NCBI GenBank assembly: GCA_016201805.1
Contig: JACQCB010000079.1
Span: forward strand, 1 to 13,915
DNA length: 13,915 nucleotides
Origin: Nitrospirota bacterium
GTDB lineage: Bacteria; Nitrospirota; Nitrospiria; Nitrospirales; Nitrospiraceae
Reading direction: 5' to 3'
A program made the translations under genes and the position numbers. The notes under the pieces are model-generated. The model ran no database searches, was not told where the DNA came from, and saw only the letters and a list, made by a program, of their open reading frames with translations. Shown in pieces: positions 1 through 7,264 of the stretch. Every line of letters begins with the position of its first letter. Position 1 is the first letter of the stretch.

Positions 1-1
1 G

Positions 2-553
2 CCCTCCGCCCTCCCCGCCACCGTGCGATCCCGGTGCCAGGCCATCCGCTTCGTGCCGCCGGCCAGAACCCAGGTGGAAGCCGCGCTGATTACACAGCGG
101 GAGATGCCTCCCGACGACGCCCGGTTTCTCGCCATCGCCACACAAGCCAGGATCGGCCAGGCCCTGAAGGCCGACGTGCCGACGCTCCGCGCGCAACAGG
201 ACGAATTCTGCCGCCTCACTTCTCCGGCGTCGCTTCAGTCCATTGCCACGCTCCTGACGACGGCCGAAGTCCTCCACAAATCGGATCGCGCGGCGGAGGC
301 CCTGGAATGGATCGCGCAATGGGTCAGGGATTTGGTCCTGGTCGGCGTCGGCGCCGATCCCGACGCCCTGCTCAACCTGGAGCGGCTGGCCGATTTACAG
401 CACGCGGCCCGCAGTCCCCAGCTTGGCAATCTCCTGGACTTGCTCACGGAGATCGAGACGATCCAGCGTTCCTCGGCGAGAAACCTGAACCTCCACATGG
501 CGCTCGAAAATATCCTGCTCCGGCTGCGGGATGCAACGCTGATCGCGGGCTAA
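2..553 (+). CDS. holB: DNA polymerase III subunit delta' (clamp loader), 3' part only
   Basis: The reading frame is open from base 2, so this is the C-terminal 183 residues of a gene that begins before the window. The first visible residues lead into V-R-S-R-C-Q (bases 23-40), the SRC motif of clamp-loader subunits. In delta' its arginine completes the ATP site of the neighbouring gamma/tau subunit. After it come I-R-F-x-P-P and a short segment ending in DDARFLAIATQARIGQAL, typical of the end of the AAA+ lid, and then a helical C-terminal region matching the collar domain that holds the pentamer together. The protein acts in loading the beta sliding clamp at the replication fork. A GTG at base 23 could be read as a start, but the sequence before it continues the family pattern, so the gene is 5'-truncated by the window edge. 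It is followed by metG, a gene order seen in many bacteria. DnaX is the main alternative, but DnaX normally carries a longer C-terminus. Confidence 0.82.
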   Translation, partial: PSALPATVRSRCQAIRFVPPARTQVEAALITQREMPPDDARFLAIATQARIGQALKADVPTLRAQQDEFCRLTSPASLQSIATLLTTAEVLHKSDRAAEALEWIAQWVRDLVLVGVGADPDALLNLERLADLQHAARSPQLGNLLDLLTEIETIQRSSARNLNLHMALENILLRLRDATLIAG

Positions 554-609
554 AAACAATGGGCTACAGGATTGTTTCCAGGTTCCAACGCTCCCGCCCA
601 TGACCTCTC

Positions 610-626
610 GCCTATAGGCTATAGCC
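610..626. promoter_or_regulatory. Two overlapping 10-bp palindromes upstream of metG
   Basis: GCCTATAGGC (610-619) and GGCTATAGCC (617-626) are each perfect palindromes and share three bases. Read another way, this is a 7-bp CTATAGG/CTATAGC tandem. It sits 35-50 bases before the metG start, where a -35 region or an operator would lie. It could bind a dimeric regulator, or be a scrap of a dispersed intergenic repeat. The sequence alone does not decide. Confidence 0.35.
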
Positions 627-642
627 ACATCCCACTATGACC

Positions 643-651
643 TGCTATCTT
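643..651 (+). promoter_or_regulatory. Candidate extended -10 promoter of metG
   Basis: TG-C-TATCTT matches the extended -10 form (TGn followed by a 4/6 match to TATAAT). It lies 9 bases before the metG ATG. No -35 hexamer is recognisable at the normal distance, which extended -10 promoters can tolerate. A transcript from here would have almost no leader. That fits the absence of a Shine-Dalgarno sequence before this ATG. Confidence 0.3.
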
Positions 652-660
652 TAGTCTGAC

Positions 661-2676
661 ATGCAACAGACCTTCTACATCACGACCCCCATCTACTACG
701 TCAACGACGTGCCGCACATCGGACACGCCTACACGACCGTGGCCGCCGACGTACTGGCACGCTATCACCGGCTTCGCGGAGACGACGTGTTTTTTCTCAC
801 CGGCCTCGACGAGCATGGGCAGAAAGTCCAGCAGGCCGCGGCCAAGGCCGGCATCGATCCGCAGACCTACTGCGACGGCATGGTGCCACGATTTCGGAGT
901 CTGTGGAACCGACTGGACATCTCGAACGACGCCTTCGTTCGCACCACCGACCTGAAGCACAAAGAATTCGTTCAGAAACAGCTTCAAGCACTATACGATA
1001 ACGGGCTGATTTATCAGAAGGACTACACCGGCTGGTACTGCACCTTCGACGAACGTTTCTGGACCGAGAAGGATGTCGCCGCAGGCCTCTGCCCTGACTG
1101 CAAACGTCCCGTCGAGCAGCTCAGCGAGAGCAATTATTTTTTCCGGATGGGGCAGTATCAGGACCGGCTCATCAAACACATCCAAGACAATCCGCACTTC
1201 ATCAGGCCCCTCTCGCGGAACAACGAAGTCCTAGGCTTCCTGCAGAAGCCTCTGGAAGACCTGTCCATTTCACGCCCGAAGTCTCGCCTCTCGTGGGGAA
1301 TCGAACTCCCTTTTGATCCCGGCTACGTCACCTATGTCTGGTTCGACGCGCTGGTGAATTACATCTCAGCCCTGGAGTACTTGCCGCCCAAGCCATCGTT
1401 CGACCGGTACTGGCCGGCCAGTATTCATCTTGTCGGCAAGGACATTTTGACCACCCATGCCGTGTATTGGTCCACGATGCTCATGGCCCTGGGCATTGCA
1501 CTGCCGACCACCATTTTTGCCCACGGCTGGTGGACGGTGAACGGCGAGAAAATGTCCAAGAGCCGCGGCAATGCCATCGATCCGAACAAGGTGGTCGATG
1601 AATTCGGCACCGACGCCCTCCGATACTTCCTGCTGCGCGAGGTGCCGTTTGGACAGGATGGAGATTTTTCCGTGCAGGCTTTGTCGCGACGGACTAACAG
1701 TGACTTGGCCAACGGCATCGGCAACCTCCTTAGCCGCACATTGACCATGATCGATCGCAATTGTGATGGCACTATCCCTGATGTGCCCCAGGGCTACCTT
1801 GAGAGAGAAAGTGAGAAATACCGCCTTCTCCTTCACGCAAAGGAACAACTTCTTACCTTGGGAAGGCATCTCGACGGATTCGTCGAGGGCTTTGAATTCA
1901 ACGATCTACTTCTTCACATCACAAGCCGAGCCACAGATGTTGACATATTTATCGATGAACATGAGCCCTGGAGACTTGCAAAAGATCCGGACAAGCGATT
2001 GGAACTCAACGCCGTATTGTATACGGCAGCAGAATGTCTGCGCATTTTGAGCCTATACATCTACCCCGTCATGCCAAGTGCTGCAAAGAATATCACTGAG
2101 CAGTTGGGACTTGATGTCGATTTTAGTTCGCCGCTCTTGAGCCAAGAGATTACGTGGGGCGAACTACAAAGCGGAACAAAGATACGAAAAGGCAGCGCCC
2201 TTTTCCCCCGCGTTGAATCGAAACCACAAGGAGCCAAACCTGTGAGCGATGCACCGACTCCATCACAACCAACGACCGCTGCATCTACGCCGACGACGAC
2301 AACCCCACAAATACCAGCCGCACCAGCAGCGGCCCAGCCCGCCGCTGCACCGGCACAGATCACCATCGACGAGTTCATGAAGATTCAGCTCAAGACCGCC
2401 ACGGTCCTGAGCGCCGAGCGGGTGCCCAAGTCCGAGAAGCTGCTCAAGCTCCAGGTAGACCTGGGCAGCGAGCAGCGCCAGATCGTGGCGGGCATCGGCA
2501 AGAAGTACGAGCCGGAACAACTGATCGGTAAGAAGATCGTGATCGTCGCCAATCTCAAGCCGGCCAAGCTGATGGGCATCGAATCCCAAGGCATGGTCCT
2601 GGCGGCCGGCGACAAGGACGTGGGCTGGCTGGTGACGGTGCTGGAAGAAATCGATCCCGGAACCAAGGTCAAGTAA
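661..2676 (+). CDS. metG: Methionyl-tRNA synthetase with C-terminal tRNA-binding domain
   Basis: This cytoplasmic class I aminoacyl-tRNA synthetase charges tRNA-Met with methionine. The 671-residue protein has HIGH at residues 19-22 and KMSKS at 297-301, the two ATP-binding signatures. Between them a small metal-knuckle insert carries C127, C144 and C147. The position that is usually the second cysteine of the first pair is D130, so the site may be altered or empty. The anticodon-binding helical domain spans about 345-515. A Pro/Ala/Thr-rich linker (about 520-566) leads to an OB-fold tRNA-binding domain (567-671) beginning I-T-I-D-E-F-M-K, as in CsaA and the MetRS dimerisation domain. No Shine-Dalgarno sequence precedes the ATG, which is nevertheless placed correctly for the N-terminal fold. 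Codons from about 1700 to 2260 are far less GC-rich than the flanks (roughly 45-52% against 57-65% in 60-base lines I counted). The gene is followed after 18 bases by an unknown secreted protein. Confidence 0.97.
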   Translation: MQQTFYITTPIYYVNDVPHIGHAYTTVAADVLARYHRLRGDDVFFLTGLDEHGQKVQQAAAKAGIDPQTYCDGMVPRFRSLWNRLDISNDAFVRTTDLKHKEFVQKQLQALYDNGLIYQKDYTGWYCTFDERFWTEKDVAAGLCPDCKRPVEQLSESNYFFRMGQYQDRLIKHIQDNPHFIRPLSRNNEVLGFLQKPLEDLSISRPKSRLSWGIELPFDPGYVTYVWFDALVNYISALEYLPPKPSFDRYWPASIHLVGKDILTTHAVYWSTMLMALGIALPTTIFAHGWWTVNGEKMSKSRGNAIDPNKVVDEFGTDALRYFLLREVPFGQDGDFSVQALSRRTNSDLANGIGNLLSRTLTMIDRNCDGTIPDVPQGYLERESEKYRLLLHAKEQLLTLGRHLDGFVEGFEFNDLLLHITSRATDVDIFIDEHEPWRLAKDPDKRLELNAVLYTAAECLRILSLYIYPVMPSAAKNITEQLGLDVDFSSPLLSQEITWGELQSGTKIRKGSALFPRVESKPQGAKPVSDAPTPSQPTTAASTPTTTTPQIPAAPAAAQPAAAPAQITIDEFMKIQLKTATVLSAERVPKSEKLLKLQVDLGSEQRQIVAGIGKKYEPEQLIGKKIVIVANLKPAKLMGIESQGMVLAAGDKDVGWLVTVLEEIDPGTKVK

Positions 2677-2694
2677 TTCACAAGGTGCCGCATC

Positions 2695-3552
2695 GTGAAT
2701 GCACTGACGAAGTTACTCGCAGGCTGTGCCGTTGTCTCCCTCTTTCTGCCCTTCTTCGCGTGGGCTGCCGATGAGCCTTCGCCCTTTCTCGTTGAACCGC
2801 CTCCGGTCCCCGTGGCCACAAACGTGTTGGTTCGCGTGGTCGCGCAGGGAGCCATGGTATTGGGGGATGACGTGGGGGGCGCCCGCGTCACCATCACCGA
2901 GGTGGACACCGGCCGCCAGCTCGCCTCCGGCCTCCAAGAGGGCGAGGCGGGCGACCAGAATCAGATCATGCGGACGCCGCGCCTGATGGAGGAGCCTCGG
3001 TACTCTTCCCGCCCCTCCGGCTTCTTCCACGCCACGCTGCATCTGGCGCGGCCGACCCTGGTCGAAATTGCCGCCCAAGGCCCGCTGGACCACCCGGCCG
3101 CCATGCAACGGGCCAGCAAGACGGTGCTGCTGATTCCCGGGCAGGACTTGACGAACGACGGGATCGTGCTCCACCTGAACGGCTTCATCGTCCAGATCGA
3201 GCAGCCGCCCCCCGGGACGGCGCTCATCGCGAAGGATGACGTCACGCTGAAAGCCTCGGTGCGGACTCTGTCCGGTTCGCTGGTCCGGCCTCATAGCGAC
3301 TGGGACTCGCGCAAGGTGAAAATCTACGGCGAAGTGGTGATCGGCGACCGTGTCGTGGAGCGGGTTCAGATGTTTTATAGCGGCGCCAAGAGCCATTTCG
3401 AGGCGCCGTTCTTCGTGCCGAACCAGCCTGACGCGCCCGACGGCATCACGCTCCGCGTGGTGGCGGCGGACGGCAGCGGCGGGAACTTCGGAATAGGCGA
3501 AGCTGCCTACCCGGTCCTCACGGAACGGTTGAAGCCGGCACGGAAGAATTGA
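2695..3552 (+). CDS. Secreted (periplasmic) protein of unknown function
   Basis: I do not recognise this family. The 285-residue product begins with a clear Sec signal peptide: a short basic n-region, a hydrophobic stretch at about 7-23, and a likely cleavage after A-W-A (residue 24). No further membrane segment follows, so the mature protein is probably periplasmic. The rest reads as beta-rich, with alternating hydrophobics such as VLVRVVAQGAMV and VKIYGEVVIGDRVV; two Ig-like or transthyretin-like units are possible, but this is only an impression of the pattern. No catalytic motif is visible. The GTG start at 2695 is supported by AAGGTG at 2682-2687, seven bases upstream. The gene follows metG by only 18 bases and probably shares its transcript. 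It is separated from ftsH by an AT-rich 85-base gap. Codon usage is GC-rich like its neighbours, so there is no sign of recent transfer. Confidence 0.8.
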   Translation: MNALTKLLAGCAVVSLFLPFFAWAADEPSPFLVEPPPVPVATNVLVRVVAQGAMVLGDDVGGARVTITEVDTGRQLASGLQEGEAGDQNQIMRTPRLMEEPRYSSRPSGFFHATLHLARPTLVEIAAQGPLDHPAAMQRASKTVLLIPGQDLTNDGIVLHLNGFIVQIEQPPPGTALIAKDDVTLKASVRTLSGSLVRPHSDWDSRKVKIYGEVVIGDRVVERVQMFYSGAKSHFEAPFFVPNQPDAPDGITLRVVAADGSGGNFGIGEAAYPVLTERLKPARKN

Positions 3553-3595
3553 CTCATGAAGGGGACAGCGATCAGCTCTCAATATTCAGCCTCTT

Positions 3596-3636
3596 ACTGA
3601 AAACTAATTACTGACAGCTGAAAACTCATTAACAAC
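3596..3636 (+). repeat. Imperfect 21-bp tandem repeat upstream of ftsH
   Basis: The spacer between the secreted-protein gene and ftsH is AT-rich, unlike the surrounding DNA. Within it CTGAAAACT occurs at 3597-3605 and again at 3618-3626. The wider GAAAACTMATTA block repeats with one mismatch exactly 21 bases apart, about two helical turns. The second copy ends immediately before the ftsH ATG, where no Shine-Dalgarno sequence is seen. It may be an operator with two half-sites or a degenerate intergenic repeat. Confidence 0.45.
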
Positions 3637-3637
3637 C

Positions 3638-5452
3638 ATGAACCCGAAACAAAAACAGTTCTCGATCTGGTACATCTTCATCGCCCTCTGGGCCTTGATG
3701 CTCTTTCAGATCTTCGTCACGCCCTTCTTCAACCCCACCGAGATCCCCTACAGCGAGTTCAAGGCGGCGGTCGCGGCCGGCAAAGTGGAGGAGGTGTCGG
3801 TCTCCCCCGCCGTGATCCACGGGCGCATGAAGGCGGACCATGCCAAGGAAGGCCGCGCGTTCGATACGATCCGCGTGGAAGACCCGAACCTGGTCCGCGA
3901 TCTGGAAGCGCAGCACGTCAAGATCACCGGCGTGATCGAGAGCACTCTCGTGCGCGACGTGCTCTCCTGGGTCGTCCCGATCGCTCTCTTCGCTGGTTTC
4001 TGGCTCTTTCTTCTTCGCCGCATGGGCCAGGGCCAGGGCGGCTTCATGACGGTCGGCCGCAGCAAGGCCAAGGTCTATATGGAGAAAGAGGTCAAGGTCA
4101 GCTTTGCGGACGTCGCCGGGGTAGATGAAGCCAAGCAGGAGTTGCAGGAAGTCATCGAGTTTTTGAAGACCCCCGAAAAGTTCACCAGGCTGGGCGGCAA
4201 GATTCCCAAGGGCATCCTGCTGGTCGGCCCGTCCGGCACGGGCAAGACGCTCCTGGCAAAGGCGGTGGCCGGAGAAGCCGGCGTCCCGTTTTTTTCGACC
4301 AGCGGCTCGGAGTTCGTGGAGATGTTCGTGGGGGTGGGCGCGGCGCGCGTGAGGGACCTCTTCCTCCAAGCCAAAGAGATGGCGCCTTGCATCATCTTCA
4401 TCGACGAGCTGGACGCGCTCGGCAAGGCCCGCGGCGTCGGCCCGATGGCCCACGAGGAGCGGGAACAGACCTTGAATCAATTGCTCGTCGAAATGGACGG
4501 CTTCGATCCGAGGGTCGGCGTCATCCTCATGGCCGCCACCAACCGTCCCGAGATCCTCGATCCGGCCCTGCTGCGGGCCGGCCGCTTCGACCGCCACGTC
4601 CTGGTAGACCGGCCGGACAAGATCGGCCGGCTGGAGATCCTGAAAATCCATGCACGTAGCATCCCGCTGGCCGCCGAAACAGACCTCGATGTCATTGCCG
4701 CCATGACACCCGGGTTCGTCGGCGCCGACCTGGCCAACCTCATCAACGAAGCGGCACTCCTGGCCGTGCGGCGGAACAAAGATGTGGTCGGGCTGTCCGA
4801 ACTGCAGGAAGCAGTGGAACGGATCATCGCCGGCCTGGAGAAAAAGAACCGGGTCTTGAACCCAGCCGAAAAAGAGCGGGTCGCGCACCACGAGGTCGGC
4901 CATGCCTTGATGGCCCTCTCGATCCCCGGGGCCGACACGGTGCAGAAAATATCGATTATTCCACGCGGGATCGCCGCGCTGGGCTACACGTTGCAATTGC
5001 CCACCGAAGACCGCTTCCTGATGACCAAATCGGAATTGGAAAACAAAATCGCCGTCTTATTGGGTGGACGGGTCGCCGAAGAAGTCATTTATCGGGAAGT
5101 CTCGACCGGCGCGCAGGACGATCTGATGAAAGCCACCGATATCGCCAAGAGCATGGTCAAGGTCTACGGTATGAGCGACAAGCTGGGACAGATCAGCTTC
5201 GACCGGGACCGCCAGCCGCTGTTCCTCCAGACCGGCCTTCCGCAGACGCCGGGCGACTACAGCGAGGAGACCTCGCGCGAGATCGACTGCGAAATCCGCC
5301 GGATCATCGACGAGCAATACGCGCGCGTGCGCACGCTCCTGCACGCGCAGCAGCACATCCTGCGCGAGGCGGCCACGGTGCTGTTGGGCAAAGAAACCAT
5401 CACCGGCGAAGAGCTGAAGGCCATCATCGCCCAGACCGGAACCCGCTCATGA
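3638..5452 (+). CDS. ftsH: ATP-dependent zinc metalloprotease FtsH
   Basis: This membrane-anchored AAA+ protease degrades misfolded membrane proteins and selected regulators, acting as a hexamer. The 604-residue protein has a first membrane helix at about 8-28, a short periplasmic domain, and a second helix at about 108-128. The AAA module follows. Its Walker A is G197-P-S-G-T-G-K-T204; the second position, normally proline in GPPGTGKT, is serine here. The pore loop is M229-F-V-G-V-G, Walker B is I252-I-F-I-D-E-L-D259, and the second region of homology carries the arginine fingers R313 and R316. The protease site is H418-E-V-G-H422, with D495 as the expected third zinc ligand. The length is slightly below the usual 610-650 because of a short C-terminal tail. 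No Shine-Dalgarno sequence precedes the ATG. The stop codon overlaps the ATG of the HAD phosphatase gene by four bases. The genome may carry another FtsH, which this window cannot show. Confidence 0.96.
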   Translation: MNPKQKQFSIWYIFIALWALMLFQIFVTPFFNPTEIPYSEFKAAVAAGKVEEVSVSPAVIHGRMKADHAKEGRAFDTIRVEDPNLVRDLEAQHVKITGVIESTLVRDVLSWVVPIALFAGFWLFLLRRMGQGQGGFMTVGRSKAKVYMEKEVKVSFADVAGVDEAKQELQEVIEFLKTPEKFTRLGGKIPKGILLVGPSGTGKTLLAKAVAGEAGVPFFSTSGSEFVEMFVGVGAARVRDLFLQAKEMAPCIIFIDELDALGKARGVGPMAHEEREQTLNQLLVEMDGFDPRVGVILMAATNRPEILDPALLRAGRFDRHVLVDRPDKIGRLEILKIHARSIPLAAETDLDVIAAMTPGFVGADLANLINEAALLAVRRNKDVVGLSELQEAVERIIAGLEKKNRVLNPAEKERVAHHEVGHALMALSIPGADTVQKISIIPRGIAALGYTLQLPTEDRFLMTKSELENKIAVLLGGRVAEEVIYREVSTGAQDDLMKATDIAKSMVKVYGMSDKLGQISFDRDRQPLFLQTGLPQTPGDYSEETSREIDCEIRRIIDEQYARVRTLLHAQQHILREAATVLLGKETITGEELKAIIAQTGTRS

Positions 5453-6189
5453 CGCCCCACATCGACGACCGCAGACGCTGCGTCCTGTTCGATCTGGACG
5501 GCACCCTCATCAACACCTGGCACCTCTACATGGAGTCGTTCCGGCTCACGCTGGAGCCGGTCTTCGGGCGCAGGCTCACCGACCAGGAAATCCTGGATCT
5601 CCACCCCCACGCCGAGCGCCGCCTCCTGCTCAGGTTGGTCAAGGAAACGGAGTTCACCTCCGCCTTCGATCGGTTCCTGACCCACTATTCGTCGCTGCAC
5701 GACAAGCTTTTCGGCGGCCCCTATGACGGCGTGCTGGACATGCTCCAGCAACTCCACGGACAGGGCTACCTGCTGGGCCTCGTGACCGGAAAAAGCCGGG
5801 AGGCCTGGCGCATCACCGCTGCCAGAATGGAGGTTCAAGGGTTCGAGCAGTTCTTCGACGTCGTGTTGACGGACGACGACGTCCAAATCCCCAAACCGAA
5901 TCCGGAAGGGATTCTGGCGGCGCTTGACGCGCTGGAGGTCGAGCCGGCGCAGGCCTTCTACCTGGGGGACTCACAGTTGGATGCGCAAGCGGCGGCAGAA
6001 GCCGGCCTTCCTTTCGGCGCCGCCCTCTGGGCCCAAGCCCGCCCCGGGGGTGAACGTTTTGCCGACCTGGCTGAGCGAACGTCGACGACAGAATCCTTTG
6101 CCGATCCTATGAGGGCGACAGAATGTCTCCTGGCCTGGGACAATCAGCACAGCCCTCGGAGCAAGAGCGCAAAGGAGCGCGTCCCATGA
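5449..6189 (+). CDS. HAD-family phosphatase, phosphoglycolate phosphatase / PpaX-like
   Basis: This is a soluble haloacid dehalogenase-superfamily hydrolase of 246 residues, with all four motifs present. Motif I is D15-L-D17-G-T, where D15 is the aspartate nucleophile. Motif II is T113 in L-V-T-G-K-S. Motif III is K149 in I-P-K-P-N-P. Motif IV is G-D174-S-x-x-D178, which binds magnesium. A helical cap (about 25-90) between motifs I and II places it in cap subclass C1, with phosphoglycolate phosphatase, PpaX and beta-phosphoglucomutase. Substrate is not predictable from sequence: 2-phosphoglycolate and pyrophosphate are both plausible. The ATG lies inside the ftsH stop (ATGA at 5449-5452), indicating translational coupling with the protease gene. 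The last 40 or so residues after the fold are polar and poorly structured. The gene is followed by a 127-base gap before a CDF transporter gene. Confidence 0.88.
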   Translation: MTPHIDDRRRCVLFDLDGTLINTWHLYMESFRLTLEPVFGRRLTDQEILDLHPHAERRLLLRLVKETEFTSAFDRFLTHYSSLHDKLFGGPYDGVLDMLQQLHGQGYLLGLVTGKSREAWRITAARMEVQGFEQFFDVVLTDDDVQIPKPNPEGILAALDALEVEPAQAFYLGDSQLDAQAAAEAGLPFGAALWAQARPGGERFADLAERTSTTESFADPMRATECLLAWDNQHSPRSKSAKERVP

Positions 6190-6226
6190 CCAGCCGAGCA
6201 TTCGGACCTGCCCCGCCGGTATTTTC

Positions 6227-6270
6227 TTGAATCCGTCCCTGCCTCTCTTGATTCCTCAGATTTTGATCCC
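6227..6270 (+). repeat. Three TTGAWYCC-like octamers upstream of the CDF gene
   Basis: The 127-base gap between the phosphatase and transporter genes holds TTGAATCC (6227-6234), TTGATTCC (6248-6255) and TTGATCCC (6263-6270), 21 and 15 bases apart. They could be -35-like elements or regulator half-sites for the transporter. With such short words chance is a serious alternative. I see no terminator hairpin with a T-run in this gap. Confidence 0.2.
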
Positions 6271-6316
6271 TCCGGTTTCTTGCCCCCCGATGAAGATCGT
6301 GAGAGACTAAGCAACC

Positions 6317-7264
6317 ATGACCCAAGAGCTCAACTACCACCAGCTCCGTCACCGCCTGCACATCTCGCTGGCCCTCAACGCCGTCATTATCATCGCCGAG
6401 GTCGTGGGCGCCCTGCTCGTGAACAGCATAGGGTTGATGGGAGACGCAGGCCACAACCTGATCGATCAGGGGTCGCTCTTCCTGGCCCTCTATGCCCATG
6501 TGCTGGCCGCCAGGCCTGCGACCCAGGACCGCACCTTCGGCTACCACCGGGCCGGCATCATCTCGGCCTTCGTCAGTTCGTTGATCCTGCTGTTCACCGC
6601 CGCAGCGATCGGCTTCTGGGCGATGAAACGTCTGGTCGCGCCGGTGGCAGTGGCGGGAGGCTGGGTGATCGTCATCGCCGTGGTCAGCTTTGCGGCCAAC
6701 CTCGGGGTCGCCCTGCTGCTCCAGCAGGGGGCCCGCGAAGACCTCAACATCCGCAGCGCCTTCTGGCACATGCTGGCGGATGCCTGGGTGTCCCTCGGCG
6801 TCGCGGCCAGCGGCGCCGCGATCCTCTTGACCGGCTGGTCGATCCTGGACCCGCTGGTCAGCCTGGTGATCGCCGGAGTGATCGTCAAGGGCGCCTGGCC
6901 GCTGTTCAGGGAATCACTGGAGGTCCTGCTGGAATCCACGCCGCCCGGCATCAAGACCGTGCACGTGGTGGAGGCGATTCAACGGGTGCCCGGCGTGAAG
7001 AACGTGCACGACCTGCACATCTGGGCCGTGGAACCCAGGCTCATCATGTTGAGCTGTCACGTGATGGTGGAGGGGGACGACTCGCAACTCACCGACGCGC
7101 TGCTCCGCACGATCCGCTCACTCGTCGCCGCCGAGTTCGGCATCAAGCACTTGACGATCCAGATGGAAACCCAATGTTGCCACCCCGAGACCGTCCACTG
7201 CGATCTGAACCAACTCACCGGCCATGCGGAACCGATCAGCGGGCATACGCACCACGCCGGTTAG
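6317..7264 (+). CDS. Cation diffusion facilitator (CDF) family metal exporter
   Basis: This inner-membrane proton/metal antiporter of 315 residues resembles CzcD/ZitB and probably exports Zn(II) or a similar divalent ion. Six hydrophobic segments fill about residues 15-210, followed by a cytoplasmic ferredoxin-like domain (about 215-290). The transport site uses two His/Asp pairs: H46 and D50 in D-A-G-H-N-L-I-D (helix 2) and H151 and D155 in H-M-L-A-D-A-W (helix 5). This HD-HD arrangement is characteristic of Zn-type members. The C-terminal tail is rich in Cys and His (CC, HPETVHC, then GHAEPISGHTHH), which could bind or sense metal. The start is the ATG at 6317; the ribosome-binding site is weak. 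Its TAG stop overlaps the TAA stop of the convergent PAP2 gene within four bases. Facing a receptor/His-rich gene series, it fits a metal homeostasis neighbourhood. Confidence 0.92.
   Translation: MTQELNYHQLRHRLHISLALNAVIIIAEVVGALLVNSIGLMGDAGHNLIDQGSLFLALYAHVLAARPATQDRTFGYHRAGIISAFVSSLILLFTAAAIGFWAMKRLVAPVAVAGGWVIVIAVVSFAANLGVALLLQQGAREDLNIRSAFWHMLADAWVSLGVAASGAAILLTGWSILDPLVSLVIAGVIVKGAWPLFRESLEVLLESTPPGIKTVHVVEAIQRVPGVKNVHDLHIWAVEPRLIMLSCHVMVEGDDSQLTDALLRTIRSLVAAEFGIKHLTIQMETQCCHPETVHCDLNQLTGHAEPISGHTHHAG

Noticed and set aside
2713..3582. A 289-codon minus-strand open frame opposite the secreted-protein gene
   Set aside because: The plus-strand gene has a signal peptide and a Shine-Dalgarno sequence. 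The minus frame is His/Arg/Gly-rich with no recognisable domain.
3556..3600. A 14-codon open frame starting at the ATG after the secreted-protein gene
   Set aside because: Too short, no Shine-Dalgarno, and it lies in a repeat-like AT-rich spacer.
3629..4996. A 455-codon open frame on the minus strand opposite ftsH
   Set aside because: It is antisense to a complete, motif-rich ftsH. Its composition (many His, Asp, Gly, Arg) is what GC-rich codon bias produces on the opposite strand, and no family pattern is visible.
6190..6316. Rho-independent terminator after the HAD phosphatase
   Set aside because: Only a four-base CCGA/TCGG pairing is visible and no T-run follows a stable stem.
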